From contig CM036618.1 of NCBI GenBank assembly GCA_020746105.1, forward strand, positions 119,895,161 to 119,959,160: DNA of 64,000 bases, written 5' to 3'. The DNA is from Trogon surrucura. Lineage: Eukaryota; Chordata; Aves; Trogoniformes; Trogonidae. This document shows positions 1 to 12,600 of this stretch, piece after piece. Under the pieces are notes generated by a model. That model was not told the DNA's origin. It worked only from the letters and a program-made list of their open reading frames with translations, and did not search any database. How positions within the stretch are numbered: position 1 is the first letter of the stretch; each line of letters starts with the position of its first letter. Both the position numbers and the translations under genes were made by a program.

Positions 1-519
1 CACAAAGGAAATAGTGAGCTGTTTTCTTACACTTGGTTAAAGGAAAAAAAAACAAACCAACCAAAGCAAACCCTCCAAAAATAAAACCCCCAAACCAAAC
101 AGGATCACTGAAATATTTCCTTTTGAGAAGGGACTGGATATTTGCAGAACATGGACAGTTGGCAAGGATACAAAAAGTGAGTAGGTATTAACAATAAGGA
201 AAAGTGAGTGAAGCATCTGAGACTGCAGAAAGAAATTGGACCTGTAGGAAGAAGGTAGCTTTGTTTATTCTTCTCTATGTCAGTTAGACCCCTGACAGAA
301 AAGTAGAAAACATACTGCTGCAAAAGATATTACTAAATATGGTAATAAAATCCAGTATTTTATTTGTAAAGCTAATTTCCTGTCTTTATCCTAAATATCA
401 TTGGTTGATGCCAATAGATTATATTGTGGTAGCTTATTGTTTAATATTTGCCATGCTAGACTGATGATAACTTTTGTCCCCGAGCTTATGTTGTCTTAAA
501 AAACTTTCTTTGTTTTTAG
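1..519 (+). other. KIF16B: 3' part of an upstream KIF16B intron
   Basis: Noncoding sequence before the exon 1 acceptor. It holds an A/C-rich stretch at about 41-105 and a normal polypyrimidine tract at 504-517. No coding signal found. Confidence 0.85.
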
Positions 520-636
520 GTTTTCAAAAACCTTGGTACAGATGTGCTTAAATCTGCTTTTGAAGGTTACAATGCTTGTGTTTTCGCATATGGACAGACT
601 GGATCTGGGAAGTCTTACACCATGATGGGAAACGCG
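520..636 (+). CDS. KIF16B: KIF16B exon 1 of window: motor domain with P-loop
   Basis: 39 codons in phase 0 between TTTTTAG and GTACGT. It starts VFKNLGTDV and holds the nucleotide-binding P-loop GQTGSGKS at 592-615, which binds ATP phosphate and Mg. It ends ...MMGNA. The preceding ~77 residues of the motor (MASVKVAVRVRP... in the human protein) must come from exons upstream of base 1. The donor is followed after only 14 bases by the tail of a reversed CR1 copy. Confidence 0.97.
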
Positions 637-3600
637 GTACGTTGTGTTTTCACAGAATCGTAGAATTTCAGGTTGGAGGGACCTCAAGGATCACCTGGTG
701 CAAACTTTCTTTGTGAAAGCACAGTCTAGATAAGGTGGCCCAGCACCCTGTCCAGCTGAATCTTCGTTGCCCAGTGCTGGGGAATTCACCACTTCCCTGG
801 AGAGATTACACCAATGGCTTCTCACTGTGAAAAATTGCCCTCTTGTGTCTGGTTGGAATCTCCCCAGGAGTAACTTGTACCCATTACTCCTCATCTTTTC
901 CATGTGACCCCTTTCCATCTTTTTTGTAGCTGCCCTTTAAATACTGGAGCATGGTGATAAGGTCTTCCCCAAGCCTTCTTTTCTCAAGGCTGAACAAACC
1001 CAGTTCTCTCAGCCTTTCCTCATACAATAGGCTTCGGCTTTGTGGCCCTTCTCTGGACTCTAGCCTGTTCACATCTTTTTTTCTATAGTGGGGACCAAAA
1101 CTGAGCACAGTGTTCTAGGTGCGGCCTGGCCAGTGAGTAGGGTGGAATAATGACATCTTTATCTCTGCTGGCGATGCCCTTGTTGCTGCAACCCAGCATC
1201 CTGTTGGCGTTCTTTGCCGCAGCAGCACACTGCTCGCTCCTTTTGAGCTTGTTGTCCCTCTGGACCTCCAGGTCCCTTTCCACAGAGCTACTCCAGCCAG
1301 ATATTTCCCAGCGTGTGCTGCACTCCTGGATTATGTTTTCCTATGTGCAAGACCTCACGCTCCTCCTTGTTGAACTTCGTAAGGTTCTTGTTAGTCCACG
1401 CTTCCAGCCTATCCAGGTCTTCCTGGCGGGTGGCTCTCCCTTCCAAAGTGTCCGCTTTCCCACTCGCTTTGGTGTTAACAGCAAACTTCATCAGGATACG
1501 CTTGATCCTATCATCACTTATGAAGATATTAAAGAGGGTTGGGCCCAATATCGATCAAATACCGATTGTGAGAGGTCGCTGGTTTACAAAGGAGCTATTT
1601 ACCACCGCAGCCTGGCAGCCTGTTCCACACCCACCGGACAGACAGCCTGTCTAGAACATAACACATTGGTTTCTCTAAGAGGAAGCTGTGGGAAACTGTA
1701 TTGAAAGCCTTGAAGAAATCCAGGGGGACAGTGTCCACTGCTCGCCCCACATCAGCTGAGCAGTGGTTTTTATTCTGTAGCAGTGCATTGAGATGATGCT
1801 ATAGCATGAACATATTTTTATGGAATTATTATTATTGATCCTCTCTATATGCTGCTGACCCCCCCCCCGCCAAGTATCGTACTTTCTAGTCGTAATCTGA
1901 GGTTTTAGAAGCAATTTATTTTATAAGTAGATATTTACAGTTGAAAGAAGTGTTTTTAACTGATGCTCTGTTATGCTGGACAAAAAGCGGTAATTTTTAT
2001 GAAGTAACAAAGCCTAAAATTTCAAATGTTACTGCTGATTTTCCGTGCCCAACTCAAGAAAAAAAAAATACTGATTTTTGAGAACATGACTGATCAGCTC
2101 TTTCTGAAGAGTTCTGTTTTTTAGACCTTTTTGAAAGGTGAGAAGATTAAAGTAAACCCTTGACCTCTGCTTAGAGAAGACTATGATGTGAAGAGTAGAA
2201 ACTGGTGATGAGTAGCTATATTTGAGTTTCAGAAAACCCTTATGAGATGGTACAGTAACTTTAATTTTAAGGGTTAATTCCTGTTGAGCGCTGCAGTGAA
2301 GACCTTGGAAGAGGAAGCTGTGACAGGAGGAATATTTGTCAGTTTGTGACTAAAGGATGGGAGTTATTCCTTACAGTTCCCTCCATGACTGTTCAAGGAC
2401 GGAAGAAAACCCACCGAACAGTTGGGAGTGAACCAGTTTAAAAGGGCTGACTGATGAAGCCTGTTTGCCAGGCAACCTCTACAGGTTTTATTCTTTAATC
2501 CTTGGGGAAAAAAAACACATCATGTCCTCTCCCAGCAGAATTGAAAAGGGGAATATTCCCACTTGTCCTCCTCTAGATAGATCACTCTTTTGAAATGTGC
2601 TAAGATTGGCCACTTTGTACCGCCTTTAGCTTAGTAAATTAGTTGTAAATCTTTCCCTTTCAGCTGTCACAGGATAAGTAGCTTTAACTTGACTGTGGTA
2701 AGCAGAATAGACCTTTATAACCAGAAAAGATTGTATGACCTAGATGTGGATTTCTATTTGAGAAATTGATAAGTGGCATTTTTATGAGACTGCCTCACTC
2801 TGTGTAATGACCGTAATCGTCAAGACGTTTTGCAAATGAATAGGTGCTGAAGTTTGTTTGACACTATTCAATAATAAAGGTCTAATCTTCTTGCCATGAT
2901 ACATAAATACTTTAATCTGGCTTTGTACAGAGTGTGTATAAAATATACTGAGCCACCTAGTTAAATGCTCCAATATTGATGGCCCTGTCAGAGAGAATAC
3001 GGTTCTGTAAGAAAACTTGAATTGGAAATAAATTCTCTTTTTTTCCCCTACTGCTCCTTAAAAAGATATGAATTCTATTCTCATTTCACTTTCAATATCT
3101 GCTGTTGGCTCTGGAAGGCTTATTCTGCAATATTGTATGCAGCAACTATTTCGAGAAATATGTGGACCAGTTAGAATAAGCCTTGAGCAGAGAAACTGAA
3201 ACGGTCAGAGATCTATAAAATATGATTTAGCAGGAAAATCAGACTTGTGTACACAGAGAAAGGAAGACTATGGAGGAATAAAAGTCTTCTGAGATATGAA
3301 AGGCTGCTGCAGAAAGGAAGGGGATAATTTGTTCCCTATGCCCAAGGTAGATGGGTAAGAAACAGTACATATAAATTGCAGTAAGGAGTTTTCTAGTTAG
3401 GGAGTACAGAAGGAAAACAGACTTAGAATGAGAAAATTCAGCTCTGGAGTGAGCTACCTATTTTGGCTCTGCAGATTTCTGTGACTGGAAACTCTGTAAC
3501 CCAGGAAAAAAATGTCAGAGACGTAGCTGATCCTGCCCTGGAGCTGTATGGGATGAAAAGGGAGAAAATGTTTAAATACAGTTTCTGATAAAGAGTGTGC

Positions 3601-6600
3601 ATTCTCAAAGATGTACATTTTACTGATAAACTCTTCTGGGAACTGTGTGTTCTTCCTTCTCATCACTTCTCATCACTATATTGCTATGTTTGAAGCTACT
3701 CAATTAGAGCTAATATTTCCTATTTTAAGACTCTCTTTGCAATTGCTAAATTATGTCAGACACTAATGACTTGCCTAAAACTTTGTGATGGATGTTTCAT
3801 GTTTTTTTTTTTTTCCTTAAGCTTTAATTAAAACTATTCACGTGTTTCCAAGCATTAGATGAAAGAGAAGCCTTTTTCCAATTCCTGTGTTTAAAAAAAA
3901 AAACCAACCCCACAAAACAAAATAAATTGTGTGGGAATTTCCAACACTGAACTTTTAAACTTTATCTGGAGGTAGAGATTGATACGTATTGGGGAAATCT
4001 GCCTCTGTTACCAAAAGCAGCCATCTCAAAAAAAACTCGATTAAGCTGCAAGTTTCTAGTTTTTTTTTTTTACTTAAACCAAGGCACAGTGAGGTGAAGG
4101 GCTAGGGATGATAGGAGAATAAATTATTATTTCAGAGAATGAAGCCTGGTTTGAGAACCTCTGATTAAGAGGAGGACAAAGCTGGAAAAGGCAAAATGGA
4201 GGGATAGAGTATGATTAAGGAAAAAAAAAGACTGAATGATGAATCCAGAATTATATCTGGGCAAAGGAAGGAGGAAGAGTTGCTCAGAGGTGGCACCTGG
4301 AAGAAGATTGCTGGGACACGGAATGCAGGGCAAGCCAAAGAATGAGGACAGAGAGAACCAACATGGGAGCAGACTGGAGTGAGCTTGGGCAACAGGGTCA
4401 GATTTTATGTGGGTGTCTGAGCAGGAGAGAAATCTTTGCCTGTGAAGCTTTCACCCTGCCGGCGGCTGGTGCAGGAGAGTCCCCTGTGCTTGTGTTTTCC
4501 TGCTGCCAGGTGTCTGTAAGATCCCACCAGGCAAACTCTTGGGTGCCTGGGCTATGCTCACGTTGGATGCTTGGTCTGGTTTGTCCTAATTTGCCTCCTG
4601 CTTAATTACAAGGCCCCAAACTCTGAGCAGGAGCGTTTCTTGCCTCAGCGGTGCGTAGAATTAGAATTAGTCCATCGCATCAAATCTCTTTACGCGTTTT
4701 TGGACCGGAGGCAAATCGTAGTTGACAGGCTGTTTTGTACAGCTACTTGTGCACTCACTGCTCTGAGCTCCAAGCTCATCTGTATGTGTATGTCCTTCCC
4801 CTGTATTCCTGGGAGCCCCGTTCAACTCATTCCAGCTCTGAAGGAGCGTTGGCTGTTCTCTTCCTGAAGTGGCGGGGTGGAGATGTGCTCGGCAGGTAGT
4901 TGCTTGTCTCCCTAATCGGACTCGGTGGGGAACGGGGCAGCTCGGGAGCCGTCAGCCGAGACCAGAGCTGCGCGACCCCCTCCTGCTCCTCTGGGCAAAA
5001 CCCTGCCTTTCACTTACTGCCTCGCTGCTTGGCTGGAAAGGGGTCTCCCTGGAGCAACGGGAAGAGGAGAGGCTGCGTGCTGGGTCTCGAGGTATCTCAG
5101 CGGTGGTAGCTGCCGCCTCGCAGCCTGACATGTGTGTGACATTGGTGGTGAAGCAGCAGCCTCTCTGGGATGAGACTCAATTCTCAAGTGCCGGCTTAAC
5201 CGAGAGGGTGACGTCCTGCTGCTGCTCTCTGCTGTGTTAGCTGAAGTGGCAAGGAGCCTGTAATGGATAGGTGCAGCCCTGCTAGTAAACCACATAGTCT
5301 GTAAGGATCTGTGAGAAGGAATACCTTTTTTTTTGGGTTGCTTTACTAAACCAACCGAGCACTTTATGCATAAAAGCTCGGAACTGCAGAGTTGAGCATT
5401 TGGAGGTTAAATATCGAATTCAATTCGGCAATATTGTGGAATACAGGGAATGTGGTTTTAATTTTGGTACTGTGTGCTAATTTATCCAGAGGGCCCTCTG
5501 CTTCTTTCAAGGTGGGAAGGGCTGTGAGCTGGGGATTGGGGCTTTGAACGATACTGGCTCGTGGATGCGTGCATATGGCTCTTGGCCCAGTCTCTAGTGC
5601 TGTTGCCAAGTCCACAGTGAAATGAGACAGAAGTTAGAAAAGATACTATTGAGATAAGGCAGTTCATGTTTCTTTGGGGAGCTGGTTTCTTGAGCAGTTG
5701 AGATTATTTGAACTAAACAAGAGGGGCAAAATATATCCCATAGCACATATCCAATAGCAAAGAATTGGAGCCAGTGTATACGTTCCAACACGCGAAGAGC
5801 AAATTGACAAGGTGGCTGCAGTTAAATAAAGAGCAAGAGAGTGTTTGCTGATAAGTTTTTATTTTTTCCCCCCTTTTCTGGATGTTGGGAGTCTCAGCTA
5901 GTGACCTTGGGGTTCATTTTTTGAAATGTATTGTGCATGCTCATATAGCCTTGGAAGTAAGAATTGTTGTTGTTGCAGGGTGATGCAGGTTTAATACCTC
6001 GAATTTGTGAAGGATTATTCAGCAAAATAAGTGAAAAAACAAAGCGGAATGAGGCGTCCTTTCGAACAGAAGTCAGGTAGGTCTTGGCACGTTAATACTT
6101 TGCTGGTTATCAAACTCGTTTCAGTTACAATCATCTTGTTTCACTTTATCTCAGAGAAAAAATGCGTGGCTTTTCCAATAATTTTCTATGCTTGGCCTCA
6201 GTCCTGTAATTGATTTTTGTTGGCAGTCGTAGTCAAAATGCACAATTCAACAGCTGCTTGTATTGCTTTCTTTAAATGATAGTGGAAATGCCTTTGCTGT
6301 AGGACAGCATCTTCCTTATTTTTATCCTTTATTACAAGCTGACATTATGAGACCTTGATCTTGCTAGTGTTTGTTTCCTTTCGACTTACATCTTGGGTTT
6401 TTTGGCTTTTTTCCTTGTGATACAAGTACACTGTAGCCACTCCTATCTTAAGCCAAATTTGGATCCATTTCGTTTTCCAGGTGCCTTGCTTTCAAACCCA
6501 CTGGTAACATGGCTTTCCGTTTTTCAAGTCGTGAAATCAGTCAGTGGTTTTCTAATTTTTTTCTTTCAGTTATCTGGAAATTTATAACGAACGTGTGAGA

Positions 6601-9600
6601 GATCTTCTCAGACGGAAGTCATCAAAAACTAATAACTTACGGATACGAGAGCACCCGAAAGAAGGGCCGTACGTTGAGGGTAAAAACACTTTCAGGGTTT
6701 TGCACTGGATATTTTATTTCCTTTATGTATTCTAGAATGTTGTGTCTAATTGCATAGTACATTTTTATCTTCTAAAATGTAAGTGATGTTGGATGCAGTT
6801 GCTTTCCTTTGATATAAAGGCATTAAAAAGAATAGGCATAAAAGGCATTAAAAAGAATAACTCACTGTCTATCCCCACTTGCTTTCCCAGTGCTAAGATT
6901 ATTATATACAGTTTTTATCTGTAAATGTATAGGACGTTTTTAAATAATGTTAAGAAATGCAATTTGTTGACTCTTTTATACATCTTTAATATATAGATGG
7001 AAAGAATCTATTAGGATCTAATTGTGTTCATCTGTCCTCTACCAGGGAGGGCTCAAATCTCTTGAGGGATTATGCTTATGTTATTGGGCTAAATACTTGA
7101 GTAAGATTGCATGTTTTTTAATTAATTCACTGTAAATTTGTAAGTACTCCGTTGTTCACAAGGCCTCATTCCTTTAAGTGGTAAGCAAGTATGATGATAA
7201 ATAAACACTAATTGCAGCGATACTTTGCAGTACTGAGGGCAGTTTGAATCTTTTTGTAAAGAAAATCTAGTGTGCCTATGACCATACCATAACTCTGCTT
7301 TTTTAATTTATTTTCTTTTTAGATTTATCTAAACATTTGGTGCAAAACTATACTGACGTAGAGGAACTTATGGACGCAGGAAATATAAATAGAACGACGG
7401 CTGCAACTGGGATGAATGATGTCAGTAGCAGGTCGCATGCCATTTTCACAATCAACTTCACTCAGGTAACAGAACGATCCTCCCCATCTTAATATGTGTT
7501 TACATTCAACAATTCGCAGGATGAATAAAAAATAAAGTTGTCAGATAAGCAAGTATGGGTTGATAATCACTATGTTGTTGCCTCGTGGTAGGGAAGGTTG
7601 AAAGTGTGAAAATACCGTTTTGAGAATTATACATACGGTTATCAGTGATTATAATCTTTAAAATTGACAGTGTAATGTGATGACTCAGAATGATTTTTAA
7701 TAGATTTTGAGGGTGACAGAGCCCTGGCACAGGCTGGCCAAGGAGGGTGTGGAGTCTCCTTCTTTGGAGACATTCAAAACCCGCCTGGACGCGTTCCTGT
7801 GCGCTCTGCTGTAGGTGATCCTGCTCCGGCAGGGGGGCTGGACTAGGTGATCTTTGAGGTCCCTTCCAACCTCTGACATTCTGTGATTCTGTGAGATGAT
7901 TATTGGGAGTTCGGGCTGAATAACAGCGACCAGTGCTGGCAGATTTCACGCCGCTGCTGTGACAGGAGCGGGTGAGCAGCGTGTTCTGTGAAACTTCCGG
8001 CAGAGCTGAACGTGGGCTACCTTTATTCGTGATGTTTCCCAAGGTTTATGAAAAAACCTCTCTGGCTCAAGTCAGAGAGTGTATGAGTGTTTTCTGAGTG
8101 TTTCCTTGACGAGTGACTCTTCGTCTGGAAACCTATTAATATTCCTTGATTTACCGATGGAGTGGTTGAGAAATTTAACGCGTTTTCTAGAGCGTAGTGA
8201 TCTTCCTGTTTATCCGTAGTAAACTCTAATGACTCCTGCTCTTCCTTGTTGTTTTTGGGGGGCTTTTTAGACATCCTGCTAGACGAAGAGAAGGTAGCAT
8301 GGAGGTGGATCTCTTTTCTGGCAGAACTTCACGTGTCTCCTCCCAAAAACACGTGCAAAATCCTGTGCACCAGCGCATGATGAATTGCTTGTTGTAAAGC
8401 TTTCAGAGGCAGGCAGCAAAAGGTTTAGTTCTACCCTTGTACTGTAAAAGTCGAAAGAAGTTTGGAACAGGAGAACCTGAGTTGATTAATGTGAGTTAAG
8501 AGAAGAATGTAAGGGAAGCTTCAGTTAAAATCATAGAATAAAATTCCAGTTGCTACTTGCTTGAATTTGGAGGCAGGGGGAGAAATTGAGTGTAAATGTG
8601 TCTGTATGTGCTATGACTTTTTGAAGGTTAAATACGAATATAATAGAAATGTTGAAAGCTTAATAAGTGAATGCAGCGCGTGTTTACTGGGCGTCATGTA
8701 AACGCCAATTCACAGCTGGGTAGAAAATTGCAATTATTGCAGTTTGAAAGCAGTAACTCCTGGTGTGGGAGTTACCAATTCATGATCAAATGCCTTGCTG
8801 TGGCACTTGTAGTACGTCTGTCTTCTGAAGCTATTGTAAACAAGTTAAATTCAATCATGACAGGAAAAAGACCACTAACTTGAATTCAGTGAAATTTCAG
8901 AATTTTGTAGCTTAAACTTTTCGTTGTATTTTTTTCCTGTAGGCTAAATTTGATTCTGAAATGCCTTGTGAAACTGTTAGCAAGATCCATTTGGTAGATC
9001 TCGCTGGAAGCGAGCGAGCGGATGCAACCGGTGCCACGGGGGTTAGATTAAAGGAAGGAGGGAACATTAACAAATCTCTCGTTACTCTGGGAAATGTCAT
9101 TTCTGCCTTAGGTGAGTCTCAGATTTTTTTGCTTCCTTGTTTGGGTTTTCTTTTAGTCATTAAATACCTCTCTGTTTATTTACTTACATTTATGTTTGTT
9201 TTTACTTACACAAACAGTGGCGTAAGGCATATGGTTTTTGAAAGTGACTGAAAATACATAATTGCCTTTTTTTTTTTTTTTTTTTGTCTTCCTACCTCCA
9301 CATCACAGCTGATTTATCTCAGGATGCAACAAATCCTCTTTCAAAGAAGAAACAAGTATTTGTGCCTTACAGGGACTCCGTGTTGACTTGGCTGTTAAAA
9401 GATAGCCTAGGAGGAAACTCTAAAACTATAATGATTGCCAGTAAGTGGTTTTTAAATTACTTTTTTTGCATCCTGAATAGTTCACGCTTAATGGGAGCGG
9501 CTGTAAATATTTAGATTCCAGATGCTTTGTTAAGGCAGAGTGTTGTTTACACATACTAATGATTTCTTTCTTTGGGAGTCTTCTATTAATGCTCTTACCT

Positions 9601-12600
9601 ATGTTCTGCAGAATATCTCTTCCAGCTGTAGAACTGTGTAGAGTCCTTCTGTGTTTATGGGGACAGTCGAGTTGTTTTGTAACAGGATCAATAGCAGGTC
9701 CAACTTGAACAGCTTTATTTTCATCTGCAAATTATCCATTTGGGTGCATACATGGCTGAGAGGAGTATTTGGTCACGTGCAAACTGCCTCTGTACGGTTG
9801 TTAAGACACTTGTTTGCATAAATAAGGATCATCCAGATGTGTGTGCCTAATTGCTTGCATTTGTCCTGACAGCTACCTCACTGCTGTGTTTCTTTGATAC
9901 GTAATAATGATCAGCTCATCTGACCCATTAAATTTCCAAGTAACGGTTCCTGTTTGTTCTGGAGGCTCATTTGTGTTCCACACGACTCTTACTCGCGGCT
10001 CAAACCTCTCTCCCTTTGTGCCTCTCCTCCCCAGACTGCAGACCTTGATCCTCAGTAGAAAAAAAAAATATTCCAGCTTCGTGCATCTAGGCAATACTGA
10101 TGTGTGAGTCAGTTTGCTTTTCCTGAACTGTGTTATTTTTTGTTGCGTTGGTAGCAGAAACAACCTGGTCTCTTTGGGCATTCAGTGGGTAACCCTGTCA
10201 TTGTTATTTAACCTACTCTTTGAATGCACATGCAGTTTTAGCTTTTAATCTGAATTTAATTATTTATGATCAGTCATCCTGCAAACTTTTCTTACAGTTT
10301 CCTTTTTTACCTGTAGGATCACTTGGTTTAAAAACCTACCTATGGCGTATGTATAGCCCAGGCTTTTCAACAAATGGGAGTGGGAGTTCCGTTCTCCCAA
10401 AATCCAAGGGAAGCTGGGAGGATCTTTAAGGGGAGGGGAGAATTTTGGATGTCGGAGATGTAAGGTGTAAAAGGAAAAGCACTCTGAAATTTCTCTCCCT
10501 CTTTGAAATGCAGTCTGACTGATGCAGTCCCCTTTTGGGCGTACTGGGAGAGCAGAATCAAAGGAATCAAATGCATTGGATCAAATTCTGGTCCTTCAGT
10601 CACCTTGTTACAGTCTAATTCTCTGGATAGCAGGGGTTTCGTTGCGTGATGTTTGAGGTTTTTTGTGGAATCCATGCCACTTTCTTGGACAGCAGGTTTT
10701 TTTGTTGAGTGATTTTGGGGGTGTTTTTGGACTCCTTGCCGCTTGCTTTCCTCCGACTGCTCATAGCAGTGCCAGAAGAAGATCTTGGACTAGATTCTGC
10801 CATTTTTTTTCTGGCTCTTTAAGTAACACCATGCTGGCATCTTTCTTTTTCAGGCTTTCTTACAGTTACATGGTTGAGTAACTTTTTCTTTTTTGCTTTT
10901 GACAGAGGGCTTGGGAAGAGAAGGTTGAGAAACACAGTGAGCTTTCAATGCCTATACTAATGATTACAGTGCCCAGCTGCTTTTTCAGCTACTTCCTCAT
11001 CTATTAACAATATTTCTGCGAGGCAGAGTCCTGATGGTTGATCTTGTCTCCCACAGTGACACTACTGGGAACGTGGCTGTATTGCCTAACAGAGCCTGAC
11101 AAGCTGTCTGGCCTGCTTTTTCTGTAACTAAACACAAAAAAAGCAGGAAGATCATCTTGAACTGTAGGAAAGGGTCTGATTTGTCATATTTCTATAACGT
11201 ATCGTCACATCCTTCTAGAAAGAGAATAATTGAGTAGTAGTGGAGGGAGACAGCAGGTAGAGTAGTGATAGTGTGAGCTAGGGGAAGTATAGTCTGGTGC
11301 CAAGTGCATCTCCCCTGATTCAGGGAGTCTTTAGCACAAAAAGAATATTAATTACGGTTGAGAGAGTGAGAAAGGGCACAATATTTTGGTTACTTGATGA
11401 TTTTTTCAGGTGTTTTCATTGTCTGATTCTCTGTGTCTCTTGTTCAGTTTAGGATTTCTGGTCCCTCATCGCTTCTGCGTAGTGCTCTGTCTTTTTGCTC
11501 ATCCATTGGGATGTAGTAATCGCCTTTTTAATTAGGAACATTTTGTATAGTGTTAAGAAAATTAGCTGAAGGATAGTGTTAGAGCTTTCACTTAAACTCT
11601 GTTGTTTTTCCTGGTTAAGTTGCCTGTAAAAATAATACAGGTTTCTCTGATGCATCAGACAGGTAAGAGCTCTGTGAGGTGCCAGGTGAACAGGGAGGTC
11701 TGTAAATTCTGGAAGCTCGGCTCTGGTTTTGGTTTTCATGTCAGCTTTTTGTTTGAATGCTCTTTAATTTCCTTTCAAAACTTGAACTGAACCTGCAGTA
11801 TTTTTACCTGAAATGACTTTTCCGGCCAATGATTGCATTGATACAAAATACTCACAGTTTTTCCCTTGCTGCTGCCTTAAAAAAAAAATTGTCAAGAAAG
11901 CCTTTTTTTAAGTGTTCATACAGGACATTTATGCTTACCAAGAAAATGTAAATGCGGAGGAGATTGACAGCAAGATTTCTTTACAAAGCTCACTTGTTGG
12001 GTTTGATGATTCTAATACACTATTCTAACACACTATATTCTAATAAGCAAAGCTACACTGACATGAGAGCAGTGGAGCTTGGTGAAGAAAGGGAACAAAT
12101 TGTAGCCATAAAGGTTAATCATATATTTCTGTCACTTTGTCTGCATTAAGTTTATCTGACTTTTAAAATGTAAACTGACTTAGTGAAACATGTGGCTCTG
12201 GATAAACTGTTTCTGCTTTCACTTCCGTAGCTATTTCACCTGCTGATATCAATTATGGAGAAACTTTAAGTACACTTCGCTATGCAAATAGAGCCAAAAA
12301 CATCATCAACAAGCCTACTATTAATGAGGATCCTAACGTCAAACTGATCCGTGAGCTGAGAGCTGAAATAGCCCGATTAAAAGCCCTGCTTGCTCAAGGA
12401 AATCAGGTTAGCTTTACTTGGAATTTATGTGTAATTTTCTCTGAGTTATAACATCTATTTCTAGCATGTAACGAGATAATTACCTTTCATTATATTGATT
12501 TGAGTAAACAAGCTCTATGAGGCTGTGAATGAATATTATTTTCCTGATTGAATCAGTTTCCATATGGCCAGCAGATTAGCTCTTTTAACATAAGGTGGGA

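Larger units (their letters stand above)
637..5978 (+). other. KIF16B: KIF16B intron 1 of window
   Basis: 5.3 kb with GTACGT and TTGCAG ends. 651 to ~1765 is a reversed CR1 copy. An A-rich tract lies at 3892-3935 and a CpG-dense patch at about 4860-5220. The open frames at 4342-5240 look like chance frames in GC-rich DNA. Nothing recognised in 1770-4300. Confidence 0.85.

Noticed and set aside
1150-1704. 184-codon plus-strand open frame
   Set aside because: It lies antisense to the reversed CR1 copy, whose true coding strand is minus; no protein resemblance.
4342-5295. Several overlapping open frames around the CpG patch
   Set aside because: Different frames on both strands, Ser/Cys/Arg-rich, no conserved motif. 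Explained by base composition.
7506-8042. 178-codon minus-strand open frame
   Set aside because: It crosses the sense CR1 fragment at 7712 on its antisense strand; not a gene.
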